Shown: positions 30,934 through 41,431, numbered from the stretch's first letter. The stretch is DNA of 64,000 bases from Chondrus crispus (GCF_000350225.1 NW_005179323.1:1-64000), one strand, 5' to 3'. Notes: generated by a model not told the origin, from the sequence alone. Numbers and translations: made by a program.

Positions 30934-33243
30934 ATGACCCCGCGAAAAAGGTCTGGGAAGAAGGCAGGGCGTGCTCATTCGCGTTCTGCAGCCATGAAAC
31001 CCGCTGCTTCAGGCAATCAGCGAGGCCGCTTGTCTCAGCAGAAGGGACCTCTGACATCTCGGAAGTCTAACAGCCAAGCGCCTGAGGCTCAGGTCCCTGC
31101 AGAACGCCGGTCATCTCCTCGTGTTGCGGCCGAAGCTACTCCCGCAGCGGCTGGGCAGGAATCCCGGCGGGTTTCAAGCAATACAGTCAGGACACCCCAA
31201 GGCAGTCCGCCATCTCACACGTGCTCGCTTCCCGTTCGAAGTCAGGGAAGTGGTCCGTCTGATGCAGCACCTCCGCGTGCGGGCAAGCGCAAGCGCGCCA
31301 TCGGTTCGTCTCCGGGTGAAGACTTTTCCCTTTTGTTCGGGGATGGAGATCATGGCGAGGAAGATGAACACACAGAACGGAAACGGGCGAACCGTCAGTT
31401 GCTCGAGCTCCATGGACGCGAGCCAGAGGAGTACGTCGCCGAGAGTGTGCAGGCTAGTGCAGCAGAGATGGACGGGGTCGCCGAAACTCAAGATGTGGAA
31501 GACGTCGTCGTTCCCACGCGTCGTGAGTGCATGGCAGGTTCCTTGCCGAGTCAGCCCCGGGGCCCCCATTTGGCTCGAGCACTTGGGGAAGACTCTAACC
31601 ACGGAGTACTTCGAGTCATGCGGGAACTGCATGCTCGTTTGGAGAAGCAGCTCGCCATTGAAAAAAAGGAAATTCTGGGTGCAATCAAGGCTGTATCTTC
31701 TCGTGTCTCAACCTTAGAGCGGACGTTATCACGCTGCCAGGACGCCGTGAACATTGTTCTTCTGAATTCCGCCCTGCCGAAGACAGGAAAAGCAGCCGAG
31801 AAGGCCTCTTTAAACGACCTCCTTAGGCCTATGGAGGACATCTTCGCAGGGAAATTCATGTGCATTATCTTCACAAGAGCGTTGATAAATTGCACCATGA
31901 GAGTTCTTCCTCAGAGAAAGGAAGCGAGTGAATCCTTAGAGGGTGTGAGTCGTGACACACAATTTTCCAAGCTTCAATTGGGCGTCAATAGTTCCGAAGT
32001 GTTGGGGTTCGGACTTTTACTTGTCGAGGTCCTTTTGTGGAAAAGGGACCCAAGCGAGGAGAAAACCGAGGAGCTGCTGGGTACGAAGCAAGCTCGTCAG
32101 TATCTGGTCCTGCGAAAGGCTTGGGGAAAGAGCTTGATTGCAAATGCAATGAACAATCCGAGTATTGGGACGAAGTCACTCGAAATGGTACATCCGAACA
32201 TCCGCGGGAAGCTGAAGACCGCTGAGAAACCTTTTTGGCTGAGGCCGGGCTACATAACAATGATCACAGTCGAGTCTTTCTTCAACGAAGAATTTGCTTC
32301 AACGGCCATCAAGAAGGCCCGGCGTGTGGCTCGGCGTCGAAGCGATAAGATGGGGGAAGATGAGCCAATTGGATTCATCAAGGACGAAGACATTAGGGTT
32401 GAGATCGTTCGCCGCGTTTTCAAGATAGGTAATCAGTTTCTGAACAAGTCCAGGGAGCTTGGGCGGAAATCTTTCTTTCAAAACTTCTCATATGTTTTCC
32501 AAAGTGAAGTGGGAGTCTCATTCCAGTATGAGAATCCACCCCGCCCGCACATGAACCTCCAAGATATCCCAGACGGAACCTGTCGTACTGCTATGAAGTC
32601 GGTCGCTGAGGTGAACCCCCTGAATTTGATAGCATGGAAGAAGCTGATTTCTGAAAGCGATCCCTTCATATTTATCACTACGTATGACGTTGAGACGAAA
32701 GACAAGGATGGAAGGAAGGAGACTCGAAAAATTGTTATCCGACTCAATGCCATGCACGTCGCCTTGAAGTTCTTGGTGGCTTTTACCAGGTGTGGCAGTG
32801 ATGAAGACCTCTATTCAATATCCAAGGAATCCTTTCGTGTGATTTACATGACTGCTGTCCTGTTTCGGGAGATCATGCTGATGAAGGTGATCGAGGCGAG
32901 GTGTGCATTTTCTCGAAACGAGCAGATATTGCATGAAGTGGATGGCCAGGATCACCACAATGGATCATGGCGGTCGCGACTGAGATCGCTCTACTCAGAT
33001 CTTTTGACTGAAGGACAGGGAGAAAAGCGGGGTGAGCTTCCACAGCAACTGTCCAATATTTTGAAGGAGAAGCTAGTGATGTCCGTGGATATGTACAACT
33101 CCGTGCACGATCCCCCGGTCCGTTCAGGTTCACATCACGAGGATAATGATGATCTGAGCGTGGTGGATGGTGAGGATGAAATCCAGGCGGATCAAGTCGA
33201 AGACGATGAGGATGTGGTCATGGTCCACGACTTCGATTTATAA
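30934..33243 (+). CDS. Unrecognised 769-residue protein, basic N-terminus, acidic C-terminus
   Basis: A single open frame from the ATG at 30934 to TAA at 33241-33243. Residues ~1-120 are basic and low-complexity (Arg/Ser/Ala/Pro), with patches such as KRSGKKAGR and GKRKR that could be nuclear localisation signals. Residues ~235-275 look like a coiled coil. Residues ~290-690 are a well-mixed, apparently globular region without a motif I recognise. The last ~45 residues are strongly acidic (His/Asp/Glu). Basic and acidic tails around a globular core suggest a nuclear or chromatin protein; that is inference. It ends 93 bp from the convergent gene at 33337-34704. It could be a host gene or a captured accessory gene of a large transposon. 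I do not know its function. Confidence 0.6.
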   Translation: MTPRKRSGKKAGRAHSRSAAMKPAASGNQRGRLSQQKGPLTSRKSNSQAPEAQVPAERRSSPRVAAEATPAAAGQESRRVSSNTVRTPQGSPPSHTCSLPVRSQGSGPSDAAPPRAGKRKRAIGSSPGEDFSLLFGDGDHGEEDEHTERKRANRQLLELHGREPEEYVAESVQASAAEMDGVAETQDVEDVVVPTRRECMAGSLPSQPRGPHLARALGEDSNHGVLRVMRELHARLEKQLAIEKKEILGAIKAVSSRVSTLERTLSRCQDAVNIVLLNSALPKTGKAAEKASLNDLLRPMEDIFAGKFMCIIFTRALINCTMRVLPQRKEASESLEGVSRDTQFSKLQLGVNSSEVLGFGLLLVEVLLWKRDPSEEKTEELLGTKQARQYLVLRKAWGKSLIANAMNNPSIGTKSLEMVHPNIRGKLKTAEKPFWLRPGYITMITVESFFNEEFASTAIKKARRVARRRSDKMGEDEPIGFIKDEDIRVEIVRRVFKIGNQFLNKSRELGRKSFFQNFSYVFQSEVGVSFQYENPPRPHMNLQDIPDGTCRTAMKSVAEVNPLNLIAWKKLISESDPFIFITTYDVETKDKDGRKETRKIVIRLNAMHVALKFLVAFTRCGSDEDLYSISKESFRVIYMTAVLFREIMLMKVIEARCAFSRNEQILHEVDGQDHHNGSWRSRLRSLYSDLLTEGQGEKRGELPQQLSNILKEKLVMSVDMYNSVHDPPVRSGSHHEDNDDLSVVDGEDEIQADQVEDDEDVVMVHDFDL

Positions 33244-33336
33244 GGGGTCGTATTTGATGTGATAGTGAGACTTCTTAGTTCACCAAAGTGAAAAATGAGT
33301 AAAGCGGGAGACTGCTGTAGCATGAATGAATTGAGT

Positions 33337-34704
33337 TTACTTAAAGAGGCCCAGAACTTTGGCAACAGTGATGAATTGCTTCACATGGGCAGACCCTTTG
33401 ATAGAGATGAATGGGACATGCACTTGAAGTACTCCTAGTACGTCGCTGCGATTTACATCAGCAAATATAGACTGACAAGGATTGGATTGAAGATTCCATC
33501 GCAGGTAGAACGACTCCTTCCGGTCCGATGGTCCGCTGACCACTTTTTCAGCACTCATTACCTTGGAAATGCGTTCTTGGAAGTTAAGCTCTGATAGTCT
33601 TATGTCTTCCAGTGGATAGGAGTAGGTCTGCTCTATGGAATCCCAAGTGCAATCCCGACGAAATACAACGTGCCGTTGTTCATCCTCGTCATCCCTTATA
33701 ACAGCAAGAGAATCTCCAATTGTCATATAGCACGGGTCAGAAAGAGATTCGGTGTTGGGACCGGCCATACAGCCTATCACTCTGGCAGATACATAATTGT
33801 CGGTACCTTTTTCCAGCCTTTTTGCGATGATCACGTCTCTGACAACTTGCGGTGATGCTGGTCCGAGTGCTTCTGACAAGTCTAGGAAGCTCCTAAAGTA
33901 TATACTCGTCTCCTTCACAACTGATTTCCGGCACATATAATCTTCCGGAAGAATAGAAACCTTTGTTCGTAGCTGAGCTTTGACTCTTTCGGATATAGAA
34001 TCAAACTGGAGCAATGTGCAGTCTGCTCGCGCCTTAAATGAGTCTTGTACAAACCACTTCGTCCCACGGGTTATTTCAACTGGGGTAGGACGTGTCGGTG
34101 TCTTGAGTAACCAATGCTCTAGACGCAACGAAATAAACTTAAGAGGAATATTGGAGCCTGCATCAGAAATGAGGAGCGGATTCTGAGTCCATAGTGCAGT
34201 CGTAATCGAGGATTGCTGTCCTTTCACCACTTCCTCAAGATACTGAAGGCGTCTGGAAAGAGCATTTAGCTCACGTGTATCTTTGATTGTATTCTGGTCA
34301 AGTGAGACAGTCGTCGTGTGGTTAACCTTCTTGCATTTTTCTACCATGGCACTACCTGGAGCATAGTCCATATCATCTGCATCCATCGATGCGCTTGCCA
34401 CGTCTGAGCTTGCGCTGTTATCCAATCGCACGGATGTATCTTTGAGTCTCCAGCTAAACTTTTGTCCATCTTGTACAAACTCGTTTCCCTCCTTGAAAGT
34501 AACCTTGCTTTTACATGCCCTGAATCCAAACGCTGCCTTGTATTGAATGGTCCCTTTGAGCACCTCTCGACGATCCTCATGAAGGTAGTTGAGACTAATG
34601 ACTGTTGCTGGGAACCATGCCTTGCTTTCTTCTTCATTCTCCAAGGTATAGTAGACCTCTATATCACTCCCGAATTGGAGGCCATTGAAAAGATCTGATA
34701 CCAT
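33337..34704 (-). CDS. Unrecognised 455-residue protein
   Basis: ATG at 34704; the frame opens two codons earlier at a TTG. The N-terminal ~95 residues (FGSDIEVYYTLENEEESKAW, then ATVISL and later YKAAFGFR) have the charged, aromatic, beta-rich look of a Tudor/agenet-type domain that samples a substrate change at W...ATV. This is a weak visual impression and not a family assignment. Residues ~150-175 may form a short helix or coiled coil. The remainder is mixed alpha/beta without a known motif. It runs convergently with the gene at 30934-33243, and the two may be an old pair. No membrane segment or signal peptide. The uninterrupted frame of ordinary composition argues that it is a real gene. 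Confidence 0.55.
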   Translation of the reverse strand: MVSDLFNGLQFGSDIEVYYTLENEEESKAWFPATVISLNYLHEDRREVLKGTIQYKAAFGFRACKSKVTFKEGNEFVQDGQKFSWRLKDTSVRLDNSASSDVASASMDADDMDYAPGSAMVEKCKKVNHTTTVSLDQNTIKDTRELNALSRRLQYLEEVVKGQQSSITTALWTQNPLLISDAGSNIPLKFISLRLEHWLLKTPTRPTPVEITRGTKWFVQDSFKARADCTLLQFDSISERVKAQLRTKVSILPEDYMCRKSVVKETSIYFRSFLDLSEALGPASPQVVRDVIIAKRLEKGTDNYVSARVIGCMAGPNTESLSDPCYMTIGDSLAVIRDDEDEQRHVVFRRDCTWDSIEQTYSYPLEDIRLSELNFQERISKVMSAEKVVSGPSDRKESFYLRWNLQSNPCQSIFADVNRSDVLGVLQVHVPFISIKGSAHVKQFITVAKVLGLFK

Positions 34705-35388
34705 TATCAACTGGTGGATGGTATCGTCCTCTGTTAATTTCCCTTGGAAAGTGATACTTGAGAAATTTGTTTGAAATATATACCGAAGACTAAAGAGTTG
34801 GGGGTAACCATTAATGGTTCCAATTGGAACGTAGTCAGTATATAGACATATGTGTTTTTTGTGAAATCGATATTTTTGTAACGGTCACATTTAAAGATGC
34901 ACGGCTCTGTGCAGCATCTAAATACCATGGGACTTAGACGTGCAAGTGAACAGCTGGGTATGGGCTCCAAAGGTACCGACATCATCCAGTCCGGATTGCT
35001 TTGAAAGTCAGTCATGTGTCATTGAATTACTGTTCTTTTAATCATAGTTGCTTTAGATTTCATTGTGCAATGAAGATAGAAGTGTCACTACAGAGTGATG
35101 ATGATACTGTTCTCGCTATTGAAAGTATGAATTACCCAGTACCTACTCTTGGATGTCGTCCTCATCAGTGCCCTTCCTCTGTGAATCACTGTCACCACTA
35201 GAATCACTTTATTTTTGTGACGTCAACATCTTGAAGTGCTCTTTTGTTGACTGTTTTGTGATTCACACACAAATTGTTTTGTGACTCTCACACCATTGTC
35301 TCACAATCATCTCCAACATCAACAAACCATCACAAACCCATTTAAAAAGCATAGCTGATAGCCTTGTTCTACAGACATTTTACGGCCT
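34705..35388. other. Intergenic stretch
   Basis: AT-rich sequence without a supported gene. Short runs containing CACAA and TTTTGTGA near 35210-35340 and 35830-35890 look like degenerate repeats flanking the piggyBac remnant. Confidence 0.4.
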
Positions 35389-35856
35389 TCACTCTCGGGC
35401 TTGTGAAGCCTGCCTTATTCGTTGAAAAGTGCGTCGCCCAGATTCAAACTCCCTCTCATGGACAGGAGAGGGCCCATGGTGCTTCAGTGTAGGGCGAGAA
35501 TGCCAGACCGTCCGGCAGCTGCAGCAGATAGCTTGCCTACATGTAGAACACCACTGCACTTGGCGCGAGCCCTTTCTAAGTGCCTTGGGCCCGTCTTTTG
35601 TCCGTCTTTTGACCCCAATACAGAGTACGCAGTAGGTTTGGGTCCCACTGACCTTCTCGTGCAGTACATTCCGGTTCAACCTACGCAATTGCGAACACGA
35701 AGGGAAGGGGAAGTGTCTCTGGAAATTAGCCGTAGAGAGCTGGAAACGGAGATATTTTTTTGTGTGACGTTGTTCAGTTTGTTTGCCATTTGAGATGGAG
35801 AGCCTTTTATATGTGATCTTCGTGATGCCCCCACACAACTCACACAAAGCCATCAC
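35389..35856 (-). pseudogene. C-terminal zinc-ribbon remnant of a piggyBac-like transposase
   Basis: An open minus-strand frame with a cysteine-rich end: YCVLC, then CSTCRQAICCSCRTVWH, that is CX2C...CX2CX4CX2CX3H. This spacing matches the cysteine-rich domain that follows the DDE core in piggyBac transposases and binds the element ends. No catalytic DDD core is seen upstream in any frame, so at most the C-terminal ~100 residues survive. Other proteins carry similar zinc ribbons, so the family call is moderate. The flanking short repeats could be the element's remains. Confidence 0.4.
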
Positions 35857-35924
35857 AAAATGCAGACTGCCATCACAAAATGCACACTGTCAGTGTGAAA
35901 GTTTTGATTTCAAGGTTGACCCCA

Positions 35925-36131
35925 CGTGTAAAACATTGCATATCGATCCACACGTGTAATACATTGCATTTACGTCCACACGTGTGATGTGTTTGTCGCG
36001 CGACAAGATCTACAAAAGCTGTATGGGTGGCTACCCATACTAGAATCAACCTCTAAAAAATTAACAAAAATTAATCTAGTTCCAGTATGGCTGGCCAGCC
36101 ATACAGCTTTTGTAAATCTTGTCGCGCGACA
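35925..36131. repeat. Truncated copy of the CACGTG-array repeat with terminal hairpin
   Basis: Contains two and a half of the ~28-bp CACGTGTAA-ACATTGC units followed by the 138-bp hairpin (35994-36131). The first half of the repeat is missing. Confidence 0.6.
35994..36131. repeat. 138-bp MITE-like hairpin, copy 1
   Basis: Ends are inverted copies of TGTCGCGCGACAAGATYTAC continuing into AAAAGCTGTATGG. The 12-bp tip TGTCGCGCGACA is itself a perfect palindrome. The centre is AT-rich. No coding capacity. Confidence 0.65.
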
Positions 36132-36152
36132 GCCATTACATATTACAGGGTC

Positions 36153-36746
36153 GCTCAATAGTGCCTACTTTAGTAGTGTTTCCGTCTATATAGTGCTATG
36201 GCTCACTCTCTGGCACAGGTTATCATACGCTCACGTGTACCATCCGGCATGGTTCAGTATTCAAAGGATGAAGTTATTTAGTTGTGTTATACAGGCTTTG
36301 TTGTGTTTGTGTTAGCAGTGTGCATTGTCCCCAAATATATGTATTTGAGCCTCCTTTCTATAGTGCCAACCTCCCAATAGTGCCATAGCTAGAGGTATGT
36401 CACGCTATAGCACTGTATCGTAGGAGGCACTGTATACGATTCCGTATCATAATTGGCCAATCATCATCCACCAGCTTCTCGCACGTGTAAAACATTGCGT
36501 TTTGGTCACCACGTGTAATACATTGCATTTTGGTCGCCACGTGTAAAACATTGCATATCGATCCACACGTGTAATACATTGCATTTGGGTCCACACGTGT
36601 GATGTGTTTGTCGCGCGACAAGATCTACAAAAGCTGTATGGGTGGCCACCCATACTAGAATCAACCTCTAAAAAATTAACAAAAATTAATCTAGTTGCAG
36701 TATGGCTGGCCAGCCATACAGCTTTTGTAAATCTTGTCGCGCGACA
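36153..36746. repeat. ~0.6-kb non-autonomous repeat, full copy a
   Basis: Starts GCTCAATAGTGCC. It contains several ATAGTGC motifs, a conserved mid-section (GGCTTTGTTG...TATTTGAGCCTCC), then five ~28-bp units each with CACGTGT, and ends with the 138-bp hairpin at 36609-36746. A near-identical copy lies at 40328-40951. It has no reading frame of note, so it is probably a non-autonomous DNA transposon or a nested pair. Confidence 0.6.
36609..36746. repeat. 138-bp MITE-like hairpin, copy 2
   Basis: Same length and ends as copy 1, with a few substitutions in the loop side. Confidence 0.65.
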
Positions 36747-36771
36747 GCCATTATATGCTACAGGGGGGGTT

Positions 36772-36941
36772 GCTCAATAGTGCCTACTTTAGTAGTGCTT
36801 CCCTCTATATAGTGCTAATTATTTAGTTGTGTTATACAGGCTTTGTTGTGTTTGTGTTAGCAGTGTGCTTTGTCCCGAAATATATGTATTTGAGCCTCCT
36901 TTATATAGTGCCATCCCCCCAATAGTGCCATAGCTAGAGGT
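36772..36941. repeat. 3'-truncated copy of the 0.6-kb repeat
   Basis: Begins GCTCAATAGTGCC directly after copy a. It lacks ~50 bp present in other copies and ends at GCTAGAGG, before the CACGTG array. The head-to-tail arrangement suggests serial insertion or unequal exchange. Confidence 0.55.
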
Positions 36942-38071
36942 GCTTGTCATTCTTGACATTGTGAGCGCGAAAGACGCGAGGAAAGTATATTGAGGGGTGC
37001 TGTTGCGGCAATTCTGCCGCGGGGCACCGAGCGACCTGTAATGACGGGAATCCACCCGTATTCTTTTACTCCTCACAAGTCTGCTGCCTCCCCCTTCCTA
37101 TCTTCGGGGATGGCTTCTTAAGTACACGTTCCCCGGGATTAGTCGGCTATCCCCAACCCTCCCTCCCGTAATTTCCCCTTCGATCCAGCTTCCCCTTGCC
37201 CCACCGGTAGCCACCCCCTCGTGCCATTTTCCCTTCGCGCCCTCGGCCGGCGACCTGCGTGGTCTTTCTGCCCCAGCCCGAGCCCCGTGCGGCCTATGGT
37301 TTCCCTTCGTCTCCCCGGTGGCTGGCACCCCCAATTCCCCGCGCGTGCTGTCTCGCTCCCTCCTTCCCGCCTTTCGCTTGCCCGTCCTTCGGCGGTATAC
37401 GGATGCGCTCCGCCCCGTGGTACGCGTGTCCAGCCGCCACCTGGCAACCGAATGCCTCGTAACACTGCTTGAGACACACAGCAATCTCACAAAACTGGGC
37501 TTCGTCTCGTTGAAAAATTACGGAAGATGGTTGGTGTGGCATTGAAATTGAATTTTTTCATTCTTTTGAGATTGACCGGTGTTTTGAGTAATCCCACGAC
37601 CTCAAATTGACCAAGCAAAGTCCCAGGGCACACATCAGTGCAGATTGCAGCACAAGCAGTTGAGGACACCAAGTACAGCTTTTCGGCTCCAGCTTCAAGT
37701 ACGTCTTGCCGCCACAATTTTCGATTTCCTGCTTTAGGACGTGCACAGCAGTCAGAAAACAGTCATAGAGGCTTCGTGAGACTGGAGTCTTGAAGCATTC
37801 AAGCGTCACCCTAGAAAGGCTGCACTCCAGAATACATTTTGCTTGCTTTGCATCATTCTCACCTCCAATCAATCGTTTCGGGAATAGGCCAGGCTGGTCG
37901 CATTAGAAGAAATCCCTCCGTGTGTAATCATGGCTTCTCAGAAGACAGCGTTTGAAGTCTCGAGCCCATTGGCGAGACCCATGAATTCACGCATTTCTGT
38001 GCAACTCCAAGAGAGCCCGTGCCAAGCACTTCAGAGTCGCAGGACACAGAAGGTCGCAAGGCAGAATATCG
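36942..38071. other. Upstream region of the NAXE-like gene
   Basis: 37080-37560 is pyrimidine-rich on the plus strand with low-complexity frames on both strands that I do not accept as genes. The rest is unremarkable. It probably holds the promoter and leader of the gene at 38072. Confidence 0.4.
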
Positions 38072-38961
38072 ATGCAAATGGAAGTGGACAAAAGCAGTAA
38101 GCAACGAGATAACTCCAAACCCCGGCAGACTCATATTTCCCCGGAATTGGCAAATCAAGCCATTAATGATGCTATTACATACTCAGGTGGGGACGTTGTG
38201 GTTATGGCTAGAACCTGTGCAAGTGGATTTTGTGATGCATTACAACAATGCTATGGTTCAGAAGAAATATCAGATGTGTTTATTGCTTGCGGCTCAGGTT
38301 TAAACGGCTTAATTGGATTGCAAGTCGCTGTAGAGCTGCAGAAGAGAGGTTATGCACCAGCGGTCTATGCTGCAGAGCAATCTAAGCATGCTAATTTCCG
38401 ATCTGTCTGCGATGAAGCCGGAATCGACTTGCACGACTTCATTCCCAGTACGCTAGAGTTTTATTATGACATCGTTGTAGATGCCTTGCTTGGAACTGGC
38501 TTTGATGGGGGGGACATTCGACAACAGTACTGGACTGTTTACGAGATGCTAATCTCAACTCGGCTTGCGATTGTGAGCCTTGATGTACCATCTGGCTGGG
38601 ATCTTTCGACGGGTCCAAGAAAAATTGATGTGACAGCAGATTCGTTTATCAAACCCGAAGTGCTAGTGTCTTTAGAAGCACCAAAGCTTGGATCAAATGT
38701 GTTTGCCGGGGGCTACCACTTTATAGCTGGTCGACATCTTCCTCAAAGCTACTTTTGGAAAAGGGAATCTCTGTTCCGGCTTTTCCCGGCGAGGAGTCAA
38801 ACTGCGTGCTCATGTCAAGTAACCCGTTTCGCTTCGAAGGTGCTAATGGAGAGACATATGGGCGACCTGGACAATTCAATGCCACGCTCTACACGAAAAA
38901 CCCTACCCGAGAATGGGTCGATATTGACAAGCACGATGACCTGTGGGACGAACTAGACTAG
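38072..38961 (+). CDS. NAXE: YjeF_N-domain protein, NAD(P)H-hydrate epimerase-like
   Basis: From ATG at 38072 the protein follows the NAXE family: an Asn-rich nucleotide loop region at CGSGLNGLIGL (~73-83), VVDALLGTGF with a likely catalytic Asp (~137), SLDVPSGWD (~169-177) and KPEVLVSLEAPKLG (~194-207). NAXE epimerises damaged NAD(P)HX so that the dehydratase can repair it. The frame breaks at ~38753-38756 in a run of four T. The C-terminus continues in the next frame with LEKGISVPAFPG, the expected family ending, and runs ~60 residues further to TAG at 38961. One T more in the run would restore collinearity, so a read error or a recent indel is likely. The usual NNGGDG loop is replaced by GLNGLIG, losing the conserved Asp, so catalysis is uncertain. 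Confidence 0.7.
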
Positions 38962-39043
38962 CATTAGAGTGTGCTCAGTGAGTTTAAGAGTGGAAATCAT
39001 TGTCAAGTGCTATACAGGGACTCTAGCTGCGAAAAAACGCTGT

Positions 39044-40026
39044 CTACTGGCCAACTTTTTTGCTTAACGCGACGCGCCACATAATGTAATTCGACGTGGC
39101 CTGCGTCAGCGCGGAAGCTGTGACTTTTCCTGTTTGTCGCCATACGAACCCACACGCAACACCGGTGACACAGGCGGAGGCCATGTATCGAACGTTTGGC
39201 GGGTCATATCCAAGTTTTGATTTCCCTAAGTGTGCAATGCCGAAGGCACCAGACGCGATGAGTAGTGCAGATATGGACCCGTGGCCTAGGCGTTGCTCCA
39301 ACATATTCTGAATCATACCCCTAAATATAAGCTCCTCGGTAACGCCGTTCATGAATATGCCTAGTAAAGTGGCGGCTTCTTTGGCCGCGTCTAAACGAGG
39401 TGGCGTCTTGACGTCAGCAAACCGGGTTAGGGCGGCAAGTGGAACGGTGATGAGATCAGAGGCAGCACCCACAGCTAGCGCTATCAGCACATCGACTGGG
39501 GTTACCTTGAAAGTGTAGCCCAAGTCACGAGCGTGGGCCAGCTTTGAAAAGGGCGTAGAATTGTGAAGCAGTTCACGACTGTCAAAGCTGCGGTGAACAA
39601 GCCCCAGGCTGTAACCTTTCCAGTCGGTGATATGTCCGATGACAACAGCTTAAATTCCAGTGGAAGCCAGATGCAAAGAACGGTAATCAGGTCGGCCATT
39701 TCGGAGCGAAGCGATGAGTGGTCGTCTGGCTTTGTGAGCTGAAGCAGTGACGGGATGAGGATATACGCTATGTAAATTGCCAATATAGGGACTGCGCGGC
39801 GGCGACCGTCCATGATGTTGGCTGCACCGGCGAGGCAAACTGGAACCAAAACTAATAGCACCGTCCAAGCTGCTTGCCATCCATGTCCAAATTCGTTGAC
39901 AAATGTCGAAGAAGAGTAAGCCAGGAATAAAAGAGTCCAGCACATCGAGGCTGAGGACTCCAAAGTATGGGCTCGGCCGCCTGGTTCTGGCATTTTTGGA
40001 AAGCCGCGGTCAGTCATTGGCTCCAT
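39044..40026 (-). CDS. CPBP-family intramembrane metalloprotease (CAAX protease-like)
   Basis: ATG at 40026. The first 174 codons encode an N-terminal part with about four hydrophobic segments. The frame then shifts near 39541-39553 (CTTTGAAAAGGG on the plus strand), and 39523-39044 carries the catalytic half. That half contains TEELIFRG (motif EExxxR) and FGIAH (motif FxxxH), flanked by hydrophobic helices, as in CPBP/Rce1-type proteases that act inside membranes. The third family motif, HxxxN, reads QATSN here, so one usual metal or transition-state ligand is changed. CPBP proteins are common in cyanobacteria and plastids, but no transit peptide is evident. It is convergent with the NAXE-like gene, 82 bp apart. 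The frame break resembles the one in its neighbour and may be an assembly error. Confidence 0.65.
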
Positions 40027-40327
40027 GCTGAAGGATGGAACGAAGATTCTACTCGAACAGTGAAGTACAACACGGTTGAAGCTGTTTCAAATGTCTCTGC
40101 GGTAGCCGGAAAACGCTCTTGTAGAAAGCAGGGTTGCCTTGAGCACTTTGTCGTTGCTCGCTGCGATTTTTGCGTTTCTAAAAGGTTTACTAGGAAGGTA
40201 CTCTTGCTGGGCCTTGCACGTGTTCGGGTGTGTGTGAACATCCGCACACGTTGCAGACTTACAGTGTATGCAGGCGAAGTAGGGGGGGTTTTCTCTGGGC
40301 AGAACGGACCGGTTGCAGGAGGGGGTC

Positions 40328-40951
40328 GCTCAATTGTGCCTACTATAGTAGTGCTTCCCTCTATATAGTGCTATGGCTCGCCCTCTGGCACAGGTTATCA
40401 CAAGCTCACACGTGTATCATCCGGCATGGTTCAGTACGCAGTACAGCTATCTATGCTGTCTTAAAGGAGACCCTGACCAAAGCATGTTGTGTTATGCAGG
40501 CTTTGTTGGGTTTGTGTTACAAGTGTGCTTTGTCCCCAAATATATGTATTTGAGCCTCCTTTCTATAGTGCCATCCCCCCAATAGTGCCATAGCTAGAGG
40601 TATGTCACGCTATAGCACTATATCGTAGGAGGCACTGTATACGATTCCGTATCATAATCGGCCAATCATCATCCACTAGCTTCTCGCACGTGTAAAACAT
40701 TGCGTTTTGGTCACCACGTGTAATACATTGCATTTTGGTCGCCACGTGTAAAACATTGCATATCGATCCACACGTGTAATACATTGCATTTGGGTCCACA
40801 CGTGTGATGTGTTTGTCGCGCGACAAGATCTACAAAAGCTGTATGGGTGGCTACCCATACTAGAATCAACCTCTAAAAAATTAACAAAAATTAATCTAGT
40901 TCCAGTATGGCTGGCCAGCCATACAGCTTTTGTAAATCTTGTCGCGCGACA
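40328..40951. repeat. ~0.6-kb non-autonomous repeat, full copy b
   Basis: Collinear with copy a (36153-36746), with small insertions. It has the same five-unit CACGTG array (40685-40810) and ends with the 138-bp hairpin at 40814-40951. Confidence 0.6.
40814..40951. repeat. 138-bp MITE-like hairpin, copy 3
   Basis: Matches copy 1 almost base for base, including loop bases that differ in copy 2. Confidence 0.65.
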
Positions 40952-41147
40952 GCCATTACATGTCATTCCAAAGAAACTTGTCTGCGCATGCAGGCCTGCG
41001 CGGTATACCCTTCCCTAAAAGCATTATTTGGTAAAAAGGCTAATTTGATGATTCAGTTCTCGTTGCTGCCAGTGCGGACAATGGGTGCAGTCTTTCATCC
41101 CTGGACTTCAGGGAAACGCTCCGGGGCCTAAGCGTTCACCTCTTCTA

Positions 41148-41430
41148 CAGTTTCCCGCAATGTTACCTCCGTGCCTCTCCCCATCCCGCCAAAAAAGAAA
41201 ATAGCCGGCTCACAACACCTTTAAAGGCCAAACAGTAGTATTAGATCCACGATCAAACACTTTCTCGTCATGTTCACGAAACAGGCCTCCAGTTTCCCAA
41301 AATGTTACCTCCTCGCTTCTCCCCGTCCCGCCAAAAAAATGGCGGGCACACAGCACCGTTAAAGGCCAAACAGTAGTAATTGATCGACGATCAACACCTT
41401 CTCGTCCTGCTCCCGGGATTGGCCTCCAGT
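41148..41430. repeat. Two ~142-bp direct repeats with CCCGCCAAAAAA
   Basis: Starts CAGTTTCCC at 41148 and again at 41290. Each unit carries TCCCGCCAAAAAA, whose complement resembles an E2F/DP site, and a shared AAAGGCCAAACAGTAGTA. It lies just upstream of the pogo-like fragment and may be that element's terminal region. Confidence 0.5.
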
Positions 41431-41431
41431 T

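Noticed and set aside
41185-41345. E2F-like sites (TTTTTTGGCGGGA on the minus strand)
   Set aside because: Attractive match, but it lies in duplicated repeat DNA with no intact host gene beside it; kept only as a note on the repeat.
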